From Trichoplusia ni (Eukaryota; Arthropoda; Insecta; Lepidoptera; Noctuidae), in NCBI RefSeq assembly GCF_003590095.1, contig NC_039497.1, forward strand, positions 6,630,691 to 6,694,690: DNA of 64,000 bases, in the 5' to 3' direction. Made by a program: the position numbers and the translations under genes. This document shows positions 10,625 to 21,009 of the stretch, in pieces. The stretch's first letter is position 1. Every line of letters starts with the position of its first letter. The notes beneath the pieces are model-generated. The model had not been told where the DNA came from. It worked only from the letters and a program-made list of their open reading frames with translations, and did not search any database.

Positions 10625-10765
10625 TAAATTTTATCCAATTCGGTCTAGACGTTTGTATAGTTGTAAATGGCACTTTTATTGGCTTTGAAGCTGCCCTGGA
10701 AATTTCAGTCTGCTAGCTTATCAGGAAGCGAATAAAAATTGAGTTACAAAAATCCAACAGTCAGA
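10625..10765 (-). repeat. Degenerate repeat (cagggtagcttc family), minus orientation
   Basis: The minus strand reads tttgtaactcaatttttattcgcttcctgataagctagcagactgaaatttccagggcagcttc. This matches 18175-18490 and 30900-31110 on the plus strand. Confidence 0.5.
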
Positions 10766-10773
10766 TAATCAGA

Positions 10774-10858
10774 CGCTCCTTCTAAAACACTAGTACTTAG
10801 CTGCACCAGGCTAGGCTTCAAGATATCAATAGTTGGGAAAAACAAGGCTGATGATGAT
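10774..10858 (+). mobile_element. 5S-derived SINE, 3' tail fragment
   Basis: cgctccttctaaaacactagtacttagctg, then atagttgggaaaaacaaggctgatgatgatcg: only the last quarter of the SINE body and its GATG tail. Confidence 0.6.
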
Positions 10859-11100
10859 CGTTAATATATCATCATGCCTTTTTCAGGTGGTTTAAACCAA
10901 CAAAACACGATCTACGATTAAATTTGACTACAGATTAAATCTTCCAAAACCTATCAGTACATAAAACAAATTCTGTTACAAAAATCCGTGTCCAAGATGA
11001 CGTAATACACCCTCAAAAAAATAATAACAACACCTATCTATCTCCAAAACAAAAAAAAACAAAAGACACTTATCAATTCAGAATTCAAAGGTAAAAACCC

Positions 11101-11215
11101 TCGAATATCTCCCCGACATCTGAGAGGTTCTAGTAATGGACGCGTTAAGGCAGGCAGTGATTGATTGGCAGCCACTGAGCTCGTCTCCTGGCACCGCGAC
11201 GGTAACATACACGGG
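11101..11215. other. GC/CpG-rich island, function unknown
   Basis: A short island distinctly richer in GC than its surroundings (gacgcgttaaggcaggcag, ctcgtctcctggcaccgcgacgg). The plus strand has a 40-codon frame from an ATG at 11136. The minus strand is open too. It could be a small exon, a regulatory element or a repeat piece; nothing decides. Confidence 0.25.
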
Positions 11216-11304
11216 TATTATCAAAACTTCTTGGTGGATATACGTTTCAGTATTATGAGTGGTTGTGTTGGGTTTAGATGAACTAATGAGTTAAGGTTTG
11301 CTTT

Positions 11305-11475
11305 TAATACTGTTCAAATGACTTTAAAAAGAAAGGAGGTTCTGAATTTGTCTGTATTTTTTTTAAGTGTTTGTTGCCTGCCGATTTTGTTGATTTTTAT
11401 TTTCGTTTAGTTTCGTTTAGTTTCGTTAAGCTGTCATTTGGTCTCATAAGTTTGGTTCAGTAGTTTTCTTTTTGA
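11305..11475 (+). repeat. Degenerate repeat (aactgacttcaaaaagg family)
   Basis: atgactttaaaaagaaaggaggttctgaatttgtctg, a T run, then ttgttgcctgccgattttgttga resembles the family at 29750 and 59785. It includes three copies of a 10-base unit TTTCGTTTAG at 11401-11430, the last with one change. Confidence 0.45.
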
Positions 11476-11479
11476 GGCA

Positions 11480-12660
11480 TGGTTCTGTTTTTATTAAATA
11501 GAATAATAATTATTGATATTGACTTTTCTGCTGGTATAGAGGTTTGATGCTGACTTGAGCATTCGTGCTGCGGCTGGGTGTAGTTTCTATATTTTTAGAA
11601 ATTTATAAGTAAGTTATCAATTGCCTAGAACTCATAAAAAGCTTTGTTAGGTTTAAGATAGATGGCGTTGTCTGAAAATTGTGCAATATAATACCGGTTG
11701 TTTCGTACATTGTTTTCCAAATTGAGATGGTCGATGAGGAAGGTCATTTGCTATTTGATATTTTTCCCTAAAATCTATAAGTCCCTAAAATTGCATGGAG
11801 ATACATGATACATTTTTTTGTACTTGCTCAACTGTTCGTACATTCGCTTTAATACAAACACAACGACGACTATATAAGTGAAACATTACTCTCCGTAGTA
11901 GTCGGGTAATAAAAGATGGTTGAAATGATAACTGAATGAGACTTTTATCTATGGACTATGGATATGGGTCTAGGGGACCCTAATGGCCCTCCGCTAGTTC
12001 AAAATGTTACAATGATCTGCTTTAATGACCCCTAGAAAGGGTTTATTTTGGTTATATATATCCCTATATTGTATTTGAAACGCCAGATATCTGAAGAGAG
12101 AAAAAAAGCTTGAAGTAAAAAATAAGTTATTGGCAAAAGAACATGCTTTTGAGCGAAAGAAGAACCGCGTCCTTCGCAATAACGGCTTCTGAATACAATA
12201 GAATATTTATTTTATAAATTTGGAATAATATGTATTTTTACAAAAGTGTTACATCTTATAAAGTCCATAATATTTTGTTGTTTCCAGCGACAAAATATGT
12301 TTGTATATTTTTTTTATTATAGTCCGTGTAATGTTATTAACAGATTAACCAAAAAAAAAACTACATGATAGGTGTAAATACAAAAAAACCCTCCATTATA
12401 AATATCGAATGAAGTAAAAACGTAGATAAACTCAGAAAACACATTAAAACTCTTCAGTGAAATCTATTAGATCGGACAAACAAAGCTATCACAAAAACAA
12501 AAAGATTGTCGTGTTTTTCTTTTCGTGAAACTGTTTCAATAAAAAGATAAATCTTATTATTCTTGTAAAAGGTAATTTGACATTACCCTAGCACTCGTAG
12601 TGTAAGTAGAAATTGGTCTCTTTAGTCGTATTAGAAAAGAAACCTTATAATAATATTAAT
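11480..12660. other. Gene-free stretch
   Basis: AT-rich. Short frames on the minus strand lack coding character. No recognised repeat. Confidence 0.35.
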
Positions 12661-12694
12661 GCAGTTGTAAAAAAGAGACGGCACTCTATATTTT

Positions 12695-12751
12695 GTAGCG
12701 CGCTTTCTCTTTCACAAAACTTGTTGCAGTGAAAGCAAGAAAGCGCTCTAC
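12695..12751. repeat. Imperfect hairpin around GCGCTTTCT
   Basis: GTAGCGCGCTTTCTCTTTCAC (12695-12715) pairs with GTGAAAGCAAGAAAGCGCTCTAC (12729-12751), with one mismatch and a small bulge, across a 13-base loop. It may be a MITE core or a small-RNA-type hairpin. No open frame is implied. Confidence 0.55.
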
Positions 12752-13069
12752 ACAACAACTCTAAGGCTTCAGGCGTATTACCATAAGGCCTTTTGCATAC
12801 TGAAAGAGAAAGAACATTGGTCGATGGAAAACTCAATTCGTTTCTCTCTTCTCCCTTCGATATTGTTTCTATGAATAAAATAAATATAAAACACCCTTTC
12901 GCGATCAATACACGTATGGTCGAGCGTAAATATATCATTGTCTTTAAATATATATTTTCGTGTCAATCACTGTCGATCTTAATGTCACTTTAGACTGACT
13001 CAAATGTCATTCGATCGATTTGGATTCCATTCTCCAATGTTTAATATATTACTAAGTGGCACTACGATG

Positions 13070-13165
13070 AAGTGTGGCGGCCGAGTGGTTTTGTGTATGG
13101 GTTTGCAAGTCCGAGTCGTGAGTTCGATTTTAAAGCCGGTGAGACCATAATATACGAGACTTTTT
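13070..13165 (+). mobile_element. tRNA-derived SINE head, degenerate
   Basis: An A-box-like gtggcggccgagtggtt and, about 45 bases on, a B-box-like gtgagttcgatttta. The body after it is not conserved. Confidence 0.5.
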
Positions 13166-14251
13166 TAAAGATTTATAACCTTTGTTAATAATATTCAAAG
13201 ATGCCTCAGAAAAATGACGCAGACAAACATCATTGGGAAACTTGGATTCCATATTGTTTATTGGGATAAGCCCGCGAGTCCCGCGACACATACCGTCATT
13301 GCAACTCCTGGAAACCTACAACTGACGTGGTGATCAATGCTTGAAGGTAATTTATAAAGGAACATCAAAAACATATGTCTTTTAAAGTAGTCGGGTAAAA
13401 GTATAGCAGATAAAACAAACGTAGGTAACAAACAAACATACACACTTAGTGGGATTTTTGACCCTTTATATTTCTAAACATATACACACGCACGCCGATT
13501 ATTCTTGGGAGTCGAACGGGTCAACAATTGTAATATTTTAGTTTTAAGACTTGTTTCACACCTTTTTTACCACTTATTACAAAATTTGACACAATAAATT
13601 ACTGTTCTTATTGATGTTTATACTGCCATATAAAATACTTATAGTACAGTCAGCTACAAAATGTTATTTTTAATTTGTTTTTCTCAAACTGCTATATGAT
13701 AGCGACCTACAATATTAGTTTCAGCAAGTTTTCCGGTCCTAAAGTTTAACCTTGTGATTCAGTGTACGGATTCGCATTAAGGAGGTCCAGTTTCGATCTT
13801 ATAGTTAAAGTTATATGCATTTTTCATGAAAACATCATGATCAGACCTTCGTAATTCCGAAACCACAATTCGCTATCCCCAGCAGTTCGATGTACATATA
13901 TTATTTTCTATTTTACAAACTTCTTCCCACTAAAGAATTAAATCCTCGTGTCGCGGTACTTTAAAAAAAATTCAAGCCACATGCACAAAGACACATAATT
14001 ATGTATAGTTTGGAATGGTACTGTTGCACAGCATAGATCTTCGCAAACAGGCAGTCACTTTTACCCATTGTTGCTGCCTGTACTAAACATAATAGTTCTA
14101 AAAAACTTTCCTTGTTATAAAAACGGTCTAAAGGTTAAAGGCATGCTCTTATTCTAAGCTATTTGAATCGTGCGTGTTCTTAATAAGTGGCAAGTGAAGG
14201 TGTTAGGCCAAGGTCATATGATAAGAAACACACCGTATGATTGTATTTTAT

Positions 14252-14442
14252 AACGGCTGTTATTTATACATCTTTGATAGACGTTTTGGGCAATTAGAAG
14301 CTAAAAAGCCTGATAACCAGTATTACTGTGGGGTATTGTGTTGCCCAGGTTACTGGGTTGAGGAGGCTCCTTGTACAACGCTGGTACATATCTACATCCA
14401 GTTAGAATCCGACCCTAATATAATTCGGAAAGGCTAGGCGAT
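14252..14442 (+). mobile_element. 5S-derived SINE, 5'-truncated and diverged
   Basis: Begins in the body (taacggctgttatttatacatctttgatag) and runs through gttgcccaggttactgggttgagg to a diverged tail ending aaaggctagg. The 5S-like head is absent. Confidence 0.7.
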
Positions 14443-14767
14443 TTTAATTTTCATAAAATTTGCTCCCTTACATTTTTGTTTTCAAGCTTCAAATTACATC
14501 TCATAAGCATCTGCAAAAAATCCTACTGATAAATGCAACATAGATTAAAATTTTAAACTTTTTAACATAATTATATTGCCATGAGTCACTGGGCAAGCGA
14601 CATACGTATCTAGCCCAACTTTCAATATTAACTAAAAGTTTATTCTTAGCACCCAAATATTAAACAGATCAATATTGTACCTATATTTCAAATCACATTC
14701 CAATCGAATATGATTTAGACCGTACAGTCCTCACTCAATTAACAACCGGTGAAAGGGACCTGGTGCA

Positions 14768-14826
14768 AATGACCGAATGACTGAAATGGACCGAATGGAT
14801 GGAATGGTTTAAATGGACCGAACGAT
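14768..14826 (+). repeat. Short imperfect tandem repeat of aatggaccgaatg
   Basis: Units aatgaccgaatg, aaatggaccgaatgg and aaatggaccgaacg recur within 60 bases. A partly complementary cattcaaccattcag lies about 25 bases downstream. Possibly a MITE end. Confidence 0.45.
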
Positions 14827-15359
14827 GTCCGCATCGTTATCATTCAACCATTCAGTGGTTTCATATTTGTTACGTAGAATATATGTACCGTTTTCGAGCG
14901 AATTGCAATTTTATTCGTAACGTTATTTTTAAAGATATTATTTTTAAATTCCGTGAATAATATTCAACCTTTATCTTGTTATCGTATGTGGGAAATGTTG
15001 TATGATGAATAATAAATGTGATTGTGTGCGTGAAATGTAATTGAGAGTTTTCTTTGTTCGAACATTATTGTGATAATGTGATAAATTTCTTTTTTTTTTT
15101 AATTAGTGGCACTTATAATATAGTAAAACGATAGTGTATTTGAACTGAAGGTGACATTACATATCTATGATGACAGAATTTTAAGATATAAGATAGATGC
15201 CAGTAGAAGGTTTATTTTATGTTGATAGTTATACAATCTTAAAAATTTCATTATCAATAAGTGTTGGTCATGAAGTTACTTAAATATTGTGTGAATCTAT
15301 TTTGTCTCGAAAATGATCTTTTAAATGGTCAAGTGCTTGTTACTTACTAATAAATTTAA

Positions 15360-15520
15360 GATCTTTATTTTTAGCAATTGTTGTTATAGCGACTGAAGTA
15401 ATACATAATTTGACAAAAAAATAACTGTCTAGCTATCACAGTTCATGAGATACAGCGGTGAGGTGACGGAAGGACGAACAGACAGCCTCAGAAATAGTGA
15501 TCCGTTATTAGCCTTTAGGT
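15360..15520 (-). repeat. Degenerate repeat (catgaaccatgatagctagac family), minus orientation
   Basis: Plus strand shows ttgttgttatagcgactgaag, then aactgtctagctatcacagttcatgag and gacgaacagacagcc, the reverse complement of the 4125 family. Confidence 0.5.
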
Positions 15521-15524
15521 TAGA

Positions 15525-16960
15525 AAATAGACGTATTAAATTAGACATTTCAGATCTTTTTTAGGCCCGAAATACAGTACAAAACATAAGTACGCTATTG
15601 AATTACGAATAAATGGGATAAGCGTAAAACATTAAGTACAAATGTTGACAACATCGAAAGTTGAACAACCCCTTTTTGGGTCGGTTTAATTATCTGCACA
15701 GAGACCTGAATACTCACTCAAAACAAACAATGACAGATATATTTTATTTGGCTATAAGAGTAGTTGCTATATGAACATTTGTCAAAGTATTTCGGTACAC
15801 AAATACTAGGTATTCTCTTGTTTTCTCATACATTCCATGCGAAATTTCACGTAGGTGGTAAGGTGGAGGTAATTTGTTGACCTAGTAACTGAATTTTGCT
15901 ACTGTGTTTTTAGGTCTTGCAGTTGTCGGTGACTTAGAATATAAAGATATAGTTGTCCAAATATAGGTACAAGTGATGTTGCAAGTAGGTCTATATTTGA
16001 GCTAAATTTTCTCCATTGGAATGTAAGTAAAAAATATTGGGGAATTACTGTTTTTTTCTAAACACAATCGATTGATAACCCCAAGGTATGTTTACAACAA
16101 AGAACCACGGATCACTGAATATTTCCTAAAAATATAAACAAGTTTTACTTCCAATGTAGGTACCTTCTGTTATTTCGCAATAATAACAAAAGAATGTACC
16201 AAAAAGTTTTCTTATAATACTTTTTTTTTCGTACGTACTTGAAATAGAGTTTTGAATTTAATTAAACATATTTCGTCAGCCTATCTATGTATACAATTTA
16301 CTCCCAACAATAGATCTTTGATATATGTATTTTTCTTACACTTTTCTCTTTTGTTTATATCAAGCCCAAGGCTCTATATTCTGTTGTTGATGTGCTATAA
16401 ATAAATACTCCTATTGTTTGTCTTATACATTTGTTTGTGAAGGAATATTTTCGAAATGATGGAAAAGATTTGTGGCAGAATCCGAAAAATAATGTTATAT
16501 GTTTTAATAAGCTACTACGTAAATGGGACTTGAGGTTCATAAATAGTCAAGTAGGTAGGTCAATTGTAAAGATTTTTTCTTATATTTTTATTCTTAATGT
16601 GCCCATAAATATGAATCTTTTTGCTATGATTCACGAAAATGTTATCAGACTTGCAAGGAGTGCAATGGAAAAAATTGAACTCTCGGTCAGCGATCCGAAA
16701 GCTTTCGTAAAGTGACTGATGCGTTTAGCTGCATATTCAAATTCCTTATGTTTATTTGCCTGTTTCCCTAAAAGCACTTATCGCATTATTTACATACACA
16801 AATCAATATAGCGTGAATACTTCGTTATGACGTACGTTATCAGAGCTACGAGCTCTTGTTTCGCTCCACCAACTAATATAATAACAACACAATATAATCA
16901 TCCTCTTGCTACCGGGAAGTAAACAACATATATTATACCTACTTATTACAAATAGGCCAC
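15525..16960. other. Gene-free stretch next to opsin exon 2
   Basis: AT-rich DNA. A 94-codon plus-strand frame (16431-16715) lacks a convincing start, composition or motif. In opsin orientation this is the start of intron 2. Confidence 0.35.
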
Positions 16961-16964
16961 TTAC
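16959..16964 (-). promoter_or_regulatory. Splice donor of opsin exon 2
   Basis: GTAAGT on the minus strand directly after TTATTAG, a consensus 5' splice site. Confidence 0.85.
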
Positions 16965-17124
16965 CTAATAAAGCCATGAAGAACCCGTACAGCACGCACA
17001 TGGTCTTGCCGAAGATCCAGCGGTGGAACAGAGCTGATATGAGGGTGAAGGGGTTCCCGAGGACTGAGACGGAGAAATCTGAACAGACCAGGTTGAAGAG
17101 GATTATGTTGAGCGGTGTCCATAA
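16965..17124 (-). CDS. c-opsin (pteropsin-type), exon 2: TM2 to mid TM3
   Basis: A 160-bp exon on the minus strand between a clear acceptor (tttgttacag before 17124) and a donor (GTAAGT at 16964-16959). It joins exon 1 in phase 0 and ends one base into a Gly codon. Numbering from the exon 1 ATG: TM2 with NLVCSDF (D75 = bovine D83), G82 (= G90), the HRWIFG loop (93-98), C102 (= C110, extracellular disulphide), Y105 (= counterion site 113) and GFF 106-108 (= G114-F116). The split Gly is residue 113 (= G121). All spacings equal bovine rhodopsin. Tyr at the 113 site is usual for opsins outside the vertebrate visual group. Arthropod c-opsins are expressed in brain rather than retina, for example honeybee pteropsin. 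The Schiff-base lysine exon is not in the window. Confidence 0.92.
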
Positions 17125-17211
17125 CTGTAACAAATGAAACACTTTGGTTATTAAAATAAATGGTTTTGGAACTACCTAACGGTTATAAATAAAAATGCTT
17201 TGGAGTAAGAA

Positions 17212-17567
17212 CGAGCTCGTGGCTAAGCTATAACCGCTTAAGTGACTCAATCACAGGTTAAGCTATGCTTGACGCGGTTGGTCCGTAGATGGGTGACCAT
17301 CTTTGTCGTAACATCTTTGTCCATGTTTCAGAAAGCACGTCATATCGTGACTCCCGGCTGTTATTCATACATCTTTGACAGTCGTTACTGGTAGTCAGAA
17401 GCTTGAAAGTCTGACAACTAGTCTAACTAAGGGAAATCGCCCAGGTATCTGGGTTGAGGAGGTCAGATAGGCAGTCGCTCCTTGCAAAACACTGGTACCT
17501 AGCCGAATGCAGTTAGACTGTAAGCTGATCCCAACATAGTTGAGGAAAGGCTAGGTCGACTATGACT
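17212..17567 (+). mobile_element. 5S-rRNA-derived SINE, near full length
   Basis: Head cgagctcgtggctaagctataaccgc, then the clearest 5S-like block (17248-17298): CAATCACAGGTTAAGC, later GACGCGGTTGGTCCGTAG and ATGGGTGACC. It ends in CCCAACATAG..AAAGGCTAGG. A short direct repeat TAAGAA (17206-17211 and 17568-17573) may be its target-site duplication. It sits in opsin intron 1, antisense to the gene, 88 bases from the exon 2 acceptor. Confidence 0.85.
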
Positions 17568-18170
17568 TAAGAATGAGATGAAGAGTCGTGATGATAATAT
17601 AATTAATCAAAGGAGATTAGACATTTAATGTCCGAAAAAAAAAAATTGAAATTGAAAAAAAGACGGTTAAAGACGCGTTACAATAAGGCTTAGAGTACGG
17701 TGGAATAATATAATATTAAGACCTAGAGGTAGGCCTTCTGTATGTTCTAAATGTTCTGTATAATAACTTCAAAATTCTCCATTTGTCTTCAATCGTTTAT
17801 TTACAAATACTAAAAATTTCTCGACGGTATCACAATATAAAAAAATTCAAAACTTATTACAGTCTCAAAACCTACAAGCCATAAAGCATTTGAACCCTAA
17901 ACTTGACCTTAATAATTTGAATACGTCACAAAAACAACTGCCTAACGACTCTCCACAAATCCATTATGCATAGAATGGCACACGTTGGCTTGTTTACAGT
18001 GCCCATTACTGCTAGACAATGGATCACGTTTACACACTTTCAACGTTATAATTCACTAGTTGTGGCGCGCGACTATGTCTGCTTGATAAGAAGTAAGTTA
18101 GGATTATTTTAATTTAATGGTTTTAGATCGAACGTATCTTCCCTTGTTTTTTTACCCTCACTTTCTTGTT
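17568..18170. other. Gene-free intronic stretch
   Basis: AT-rich intron sequence. 17930-18070 is of higher complexity without an identifiable feature. Confidence 0.35.
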
Positions 18171-18174
18171 TGTT

Positions 18175-18490
18175 TGTCGTTTCGGTAGGATTTTTGCAAC
18201 TTAATTTTGAGGCACGTCCCGATAAGCAAGCAGGTTGAAATTTCCAGGGTAGCTTCAAGCTCGATGACAATGCAATTCACAACTATAAAAACGGCTGGAC
18301 CGAGTTTGATAATTTAAATGGAGTTACAATTATAAAGGTGCCGTATTAAGATTTATAAAATCTTTTAATTATTTTTCACCGTACATATCTTGTTGTTGCT
18401 TTGCTTCTATTAAACTTATGGCCATCAAAAACTTCAGCAGTTTTTAAGATTAGCGCGTTCAAACGAACAAACTCTTTTCATATTATTAGT
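18175..18490 (+). repeat. Degenerate repeat (cagggtagcttc family)
   Basis: gcaacttaattttgaggcacgtcccgataagcaagcagg, tttccagggtagcttcaagc.cgatgacaatgca and aacggctggaccgagtttgat are shared with 30900-31110 and, inverted, with 10625-10765. Confidence 0.55.
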
Positions 18491-19169
18491 AAAGTTTTAC
18501 TTTGAATCGCTTAATGCGAAGCAGTAAGGTTTACCTCTGCGTACAGCGTGACTGATTCTAAAGTTGTTTTCTATAATAATTTCTATCAGAAGTTCAAACA
18601 AAGTAATCAAAGTCGGTTCTTTCCCTACTAACATCATTTTGTCGTTTCAATAGGGTTATTACAATTTTATTGCACAACATATATTATATTAAACTAAAAA
18701 TTTAAAATAACATCAGAATTATTTTTTAAATTAACCATAGTGTGTGTTATGGAGGAACACAGCTATCAAACACAACAAAATCAAAACCGATCTATTCGTT
18801 CGAGAGCTACAATGCCATAGACGAACTTTAACACACAAATACAAAACCAAGTCAAACTTACAACAGCTCTCTAAACGTTAAAAACTAATCTATTTAAGTG
18901 CTATCACTATTTAAGTCCTCTCTGAAAACAAAAGAGTAGCAACAGAGAAATAATTTAGTTCTTTCACTTAGTAAACTGTTTCAATAACCAGCCGAGAATT
19001 TTAATTCAATCTCCTTTGAGAAATTAAAGTTTTTCTTCCATGCATATTAATGAAGGCTATTCTTGTTTGATATCGAGATATTAAACCGGGTATGAAAACT
19101 TTTTAATACACTGAATAACATTAAAGGTTTATAAGAACTAGTTGTGTGACTTATACAGATATGGATAGA

Positions 19170-19320
19170 GTAGGGCTGTGTTGAAGGTCACCCACAGTGC
19201 GCGACGTGTCGTGAGTTCGATCCCCGCGTAGGATAAGTATTTTTGTGATTCGCGAATGTTTATTCTGAGTTTGTGTGTCTTTGTGTGTGTGCCTTAAATT
19301 CAATTCAATTCTTTATTCCA
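19170..19320 (+). mobile_element. tRNA-derived SINE copy
   Basis: B box gtgagttcgatccccgcg, then the SINE body (gattcgcgaatgtttattctgagtttgtgtgtctt). The A-box part is diverged (ttgaaggtcacccacagtg). Confidence 0.6.
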
Positions 19321-20370
19321 TACCATAATGTTACGTAATATATTTGGTCAATTAAGTTTTCATGATGACATATGGACCCTGTTGGGCACAACAATATAAT
19401 AATGAAACTCTTGCGATACAATGAGTCAACTCTTGAATGGGAGTCGCTTAAAAAAAAATGTTTTCTTAGTGTGTGAGTTGATAAAACAAAAACTAGCTTT
19501 ACAATTTTAAATCGAAATTATATTTCAACGAGTTATTCTCAAACGTCCCAATCCCGATCCAGATTCCATATCTCGACGTTCATATATTAACGATCCGTGA
19601 ATTTTCTATCCATCCACCCGGACAAAATGCATGCACTGAAAATTCAATTTATTATCATACAGCAATATTTATGAGAAACAATGTTTTATTCATTTGTTTT
19701 TAAATAAACTAGGTTATATTATAAGGATCCGTTAGTTCATATAAGTTGAAATGCTGAAGAGAACCATAGATTTTACATCAAATACTTTAACGCCATTTTC
19801 AGCCGTTGCTGCCGGGATTTCCAAAAACATTCAAGTCACATACATAAAGACATCCAAACTCAGATCAAGCCATTTTGGATCACACAAGTACCCCATTTCT
19901 AACTATCTCTAGCCCACTTTCCCTAACCTCCTTCAAACTTCACAGCCTATCATCCAATTTTTTATTTATACGACTGTCCAACTAAGTATAGGTAACTATC
20001 AACCGAAAAAACTAAAAGAAAATTCTTTAAACAACGACGAATATGAAGAGGGTCTCTTTTATATTTAAAGCGAGTCTATAAAATCTGACGGACAGTTTGG
20101 GAACAGTAAAAACGCCAGTCAAGTTGCACGTAAAAATAAAAATGAAAAACTACGAGTAGTTTTTACCAAAGCGTAGAATAGTTTGATGCAATGAAACACG
20201 GGAATAAAAATTACGGGAAAGGAAAAAGTTTATGGAACTGTTTGTGTAAGATTTCACAGGAACATTTGAGTAATATTTCCAGCTCGCAGAACCAGATTCA
20301 GTATCATTTACTATTTGGTTTTGTTTTTTAATAAAAGCGACTCCCACCTTAAGGAATTTCATCTTTGTGT
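19321..20370. other. Mostly gene-free intronic stretch
   Basis: AT-rich. Around 19805-19870 is a minus-strand SINE-body remnant (aaacattcaagtcacatacataaagacatccaaactcag). No coding signal. Confidence 0.4.
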
Positions 20371-20374
20371 CGCG

Positions 20375-20465
20375 AGTGGCTTCACAAACATACAATTCAC
20401 ATGCACAAATACACCCAGACTGAGAGTAGGAAGAGGCCTGTGGCCAGCAGTGGGACATTCAAAGA
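20375..20465. mobile_element. SINE body remnant joined to LINE tail remnant
   Basis: The SINE-type stretch gcttcacaaacatacaattcacatgcacaaatacacccagactgag runs directly into aagaggcctgtggccagcagtgggac, one frame of which reads EEACGQQWD, a LINE ORF2 terminus as at 31768. Confidence 0.45.
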
Positions 20466-20648
20466 TTTTGGTTGGCAAATTTTACTTACTAAATAAGTAT
20501 AATTAAAACCGAAATAGCAACACAATATTTAAAATTTTTGAAGTGACCAAGGATGTTGTTCAATGTACAATTCTTCTAAGTATATACGAAAATAAACCCA
20601 TACCCATCACATTGTCGGGCATGTATAGGCTGGTGTTATTATTTGAAT

Positions 20649-20910
20649 ACTAGCTGTTGCCCGCGACTTCGTTCCCATGGGTAGAAGAAGATGTAAGTTA
20701 TGATTTATACCCGTCCTGCTTTTCTTTCACATTTTCCATTGTATCTTCGCTCCTATTAGTCGCAGCGTGATAGTTTATAGCCTAAAGCCTTCCTCGATTA
20801 ATTGTCTACTCAACACAAAAAGAATTTTTCAATTTGGACCAGTAGTTCCTGAGCTTAGCGCGTTCAAACAAACAAACAAACTCTTCAGGTTTATATTTAG
20901 TATAGATTTA
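20649..20910 (+). repeat. Interspersed repeat (ctagctgttgcccgcgacttcg family)
   Basis: Opens ACTAGCTGTTGCCCGCGACTTCG, contains ATTGTATCTTCGCTCCTATTAGTCGCAGCGTGATAG and ends GCGCGTTCAAACAAACAAAC..CTTCAGG..TTAGTATAG. Family members lie at 36101, 37351 (minus), 47014 and 55108. The open frame in it is incidental. It is probably a LINE 3' region or a non-autonomous element; class unknown. Confidence 0.7.
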
Positions 20911-21009
20911 AAAGATCAAAAATACAAAATGTTTGCGGTACAATACATTTATAGGTACAGTACAGAGGGCGTTCTCACAATCATAAAATATAATCACCCA
21001 TCTGTATAA

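Noticed and set aside
16431..16715. 94-codon plus-strand frame next to opsin exon 2
   Set aside because: AT-driven composition, no ATG at its start and no recognisable motif.
17248..17298. A genuine 5S rRNA gene
   Set aside because: Only the promoter half of 5S rRNA is represented, it is diverged, and it is fused to a dispersed repeat body.
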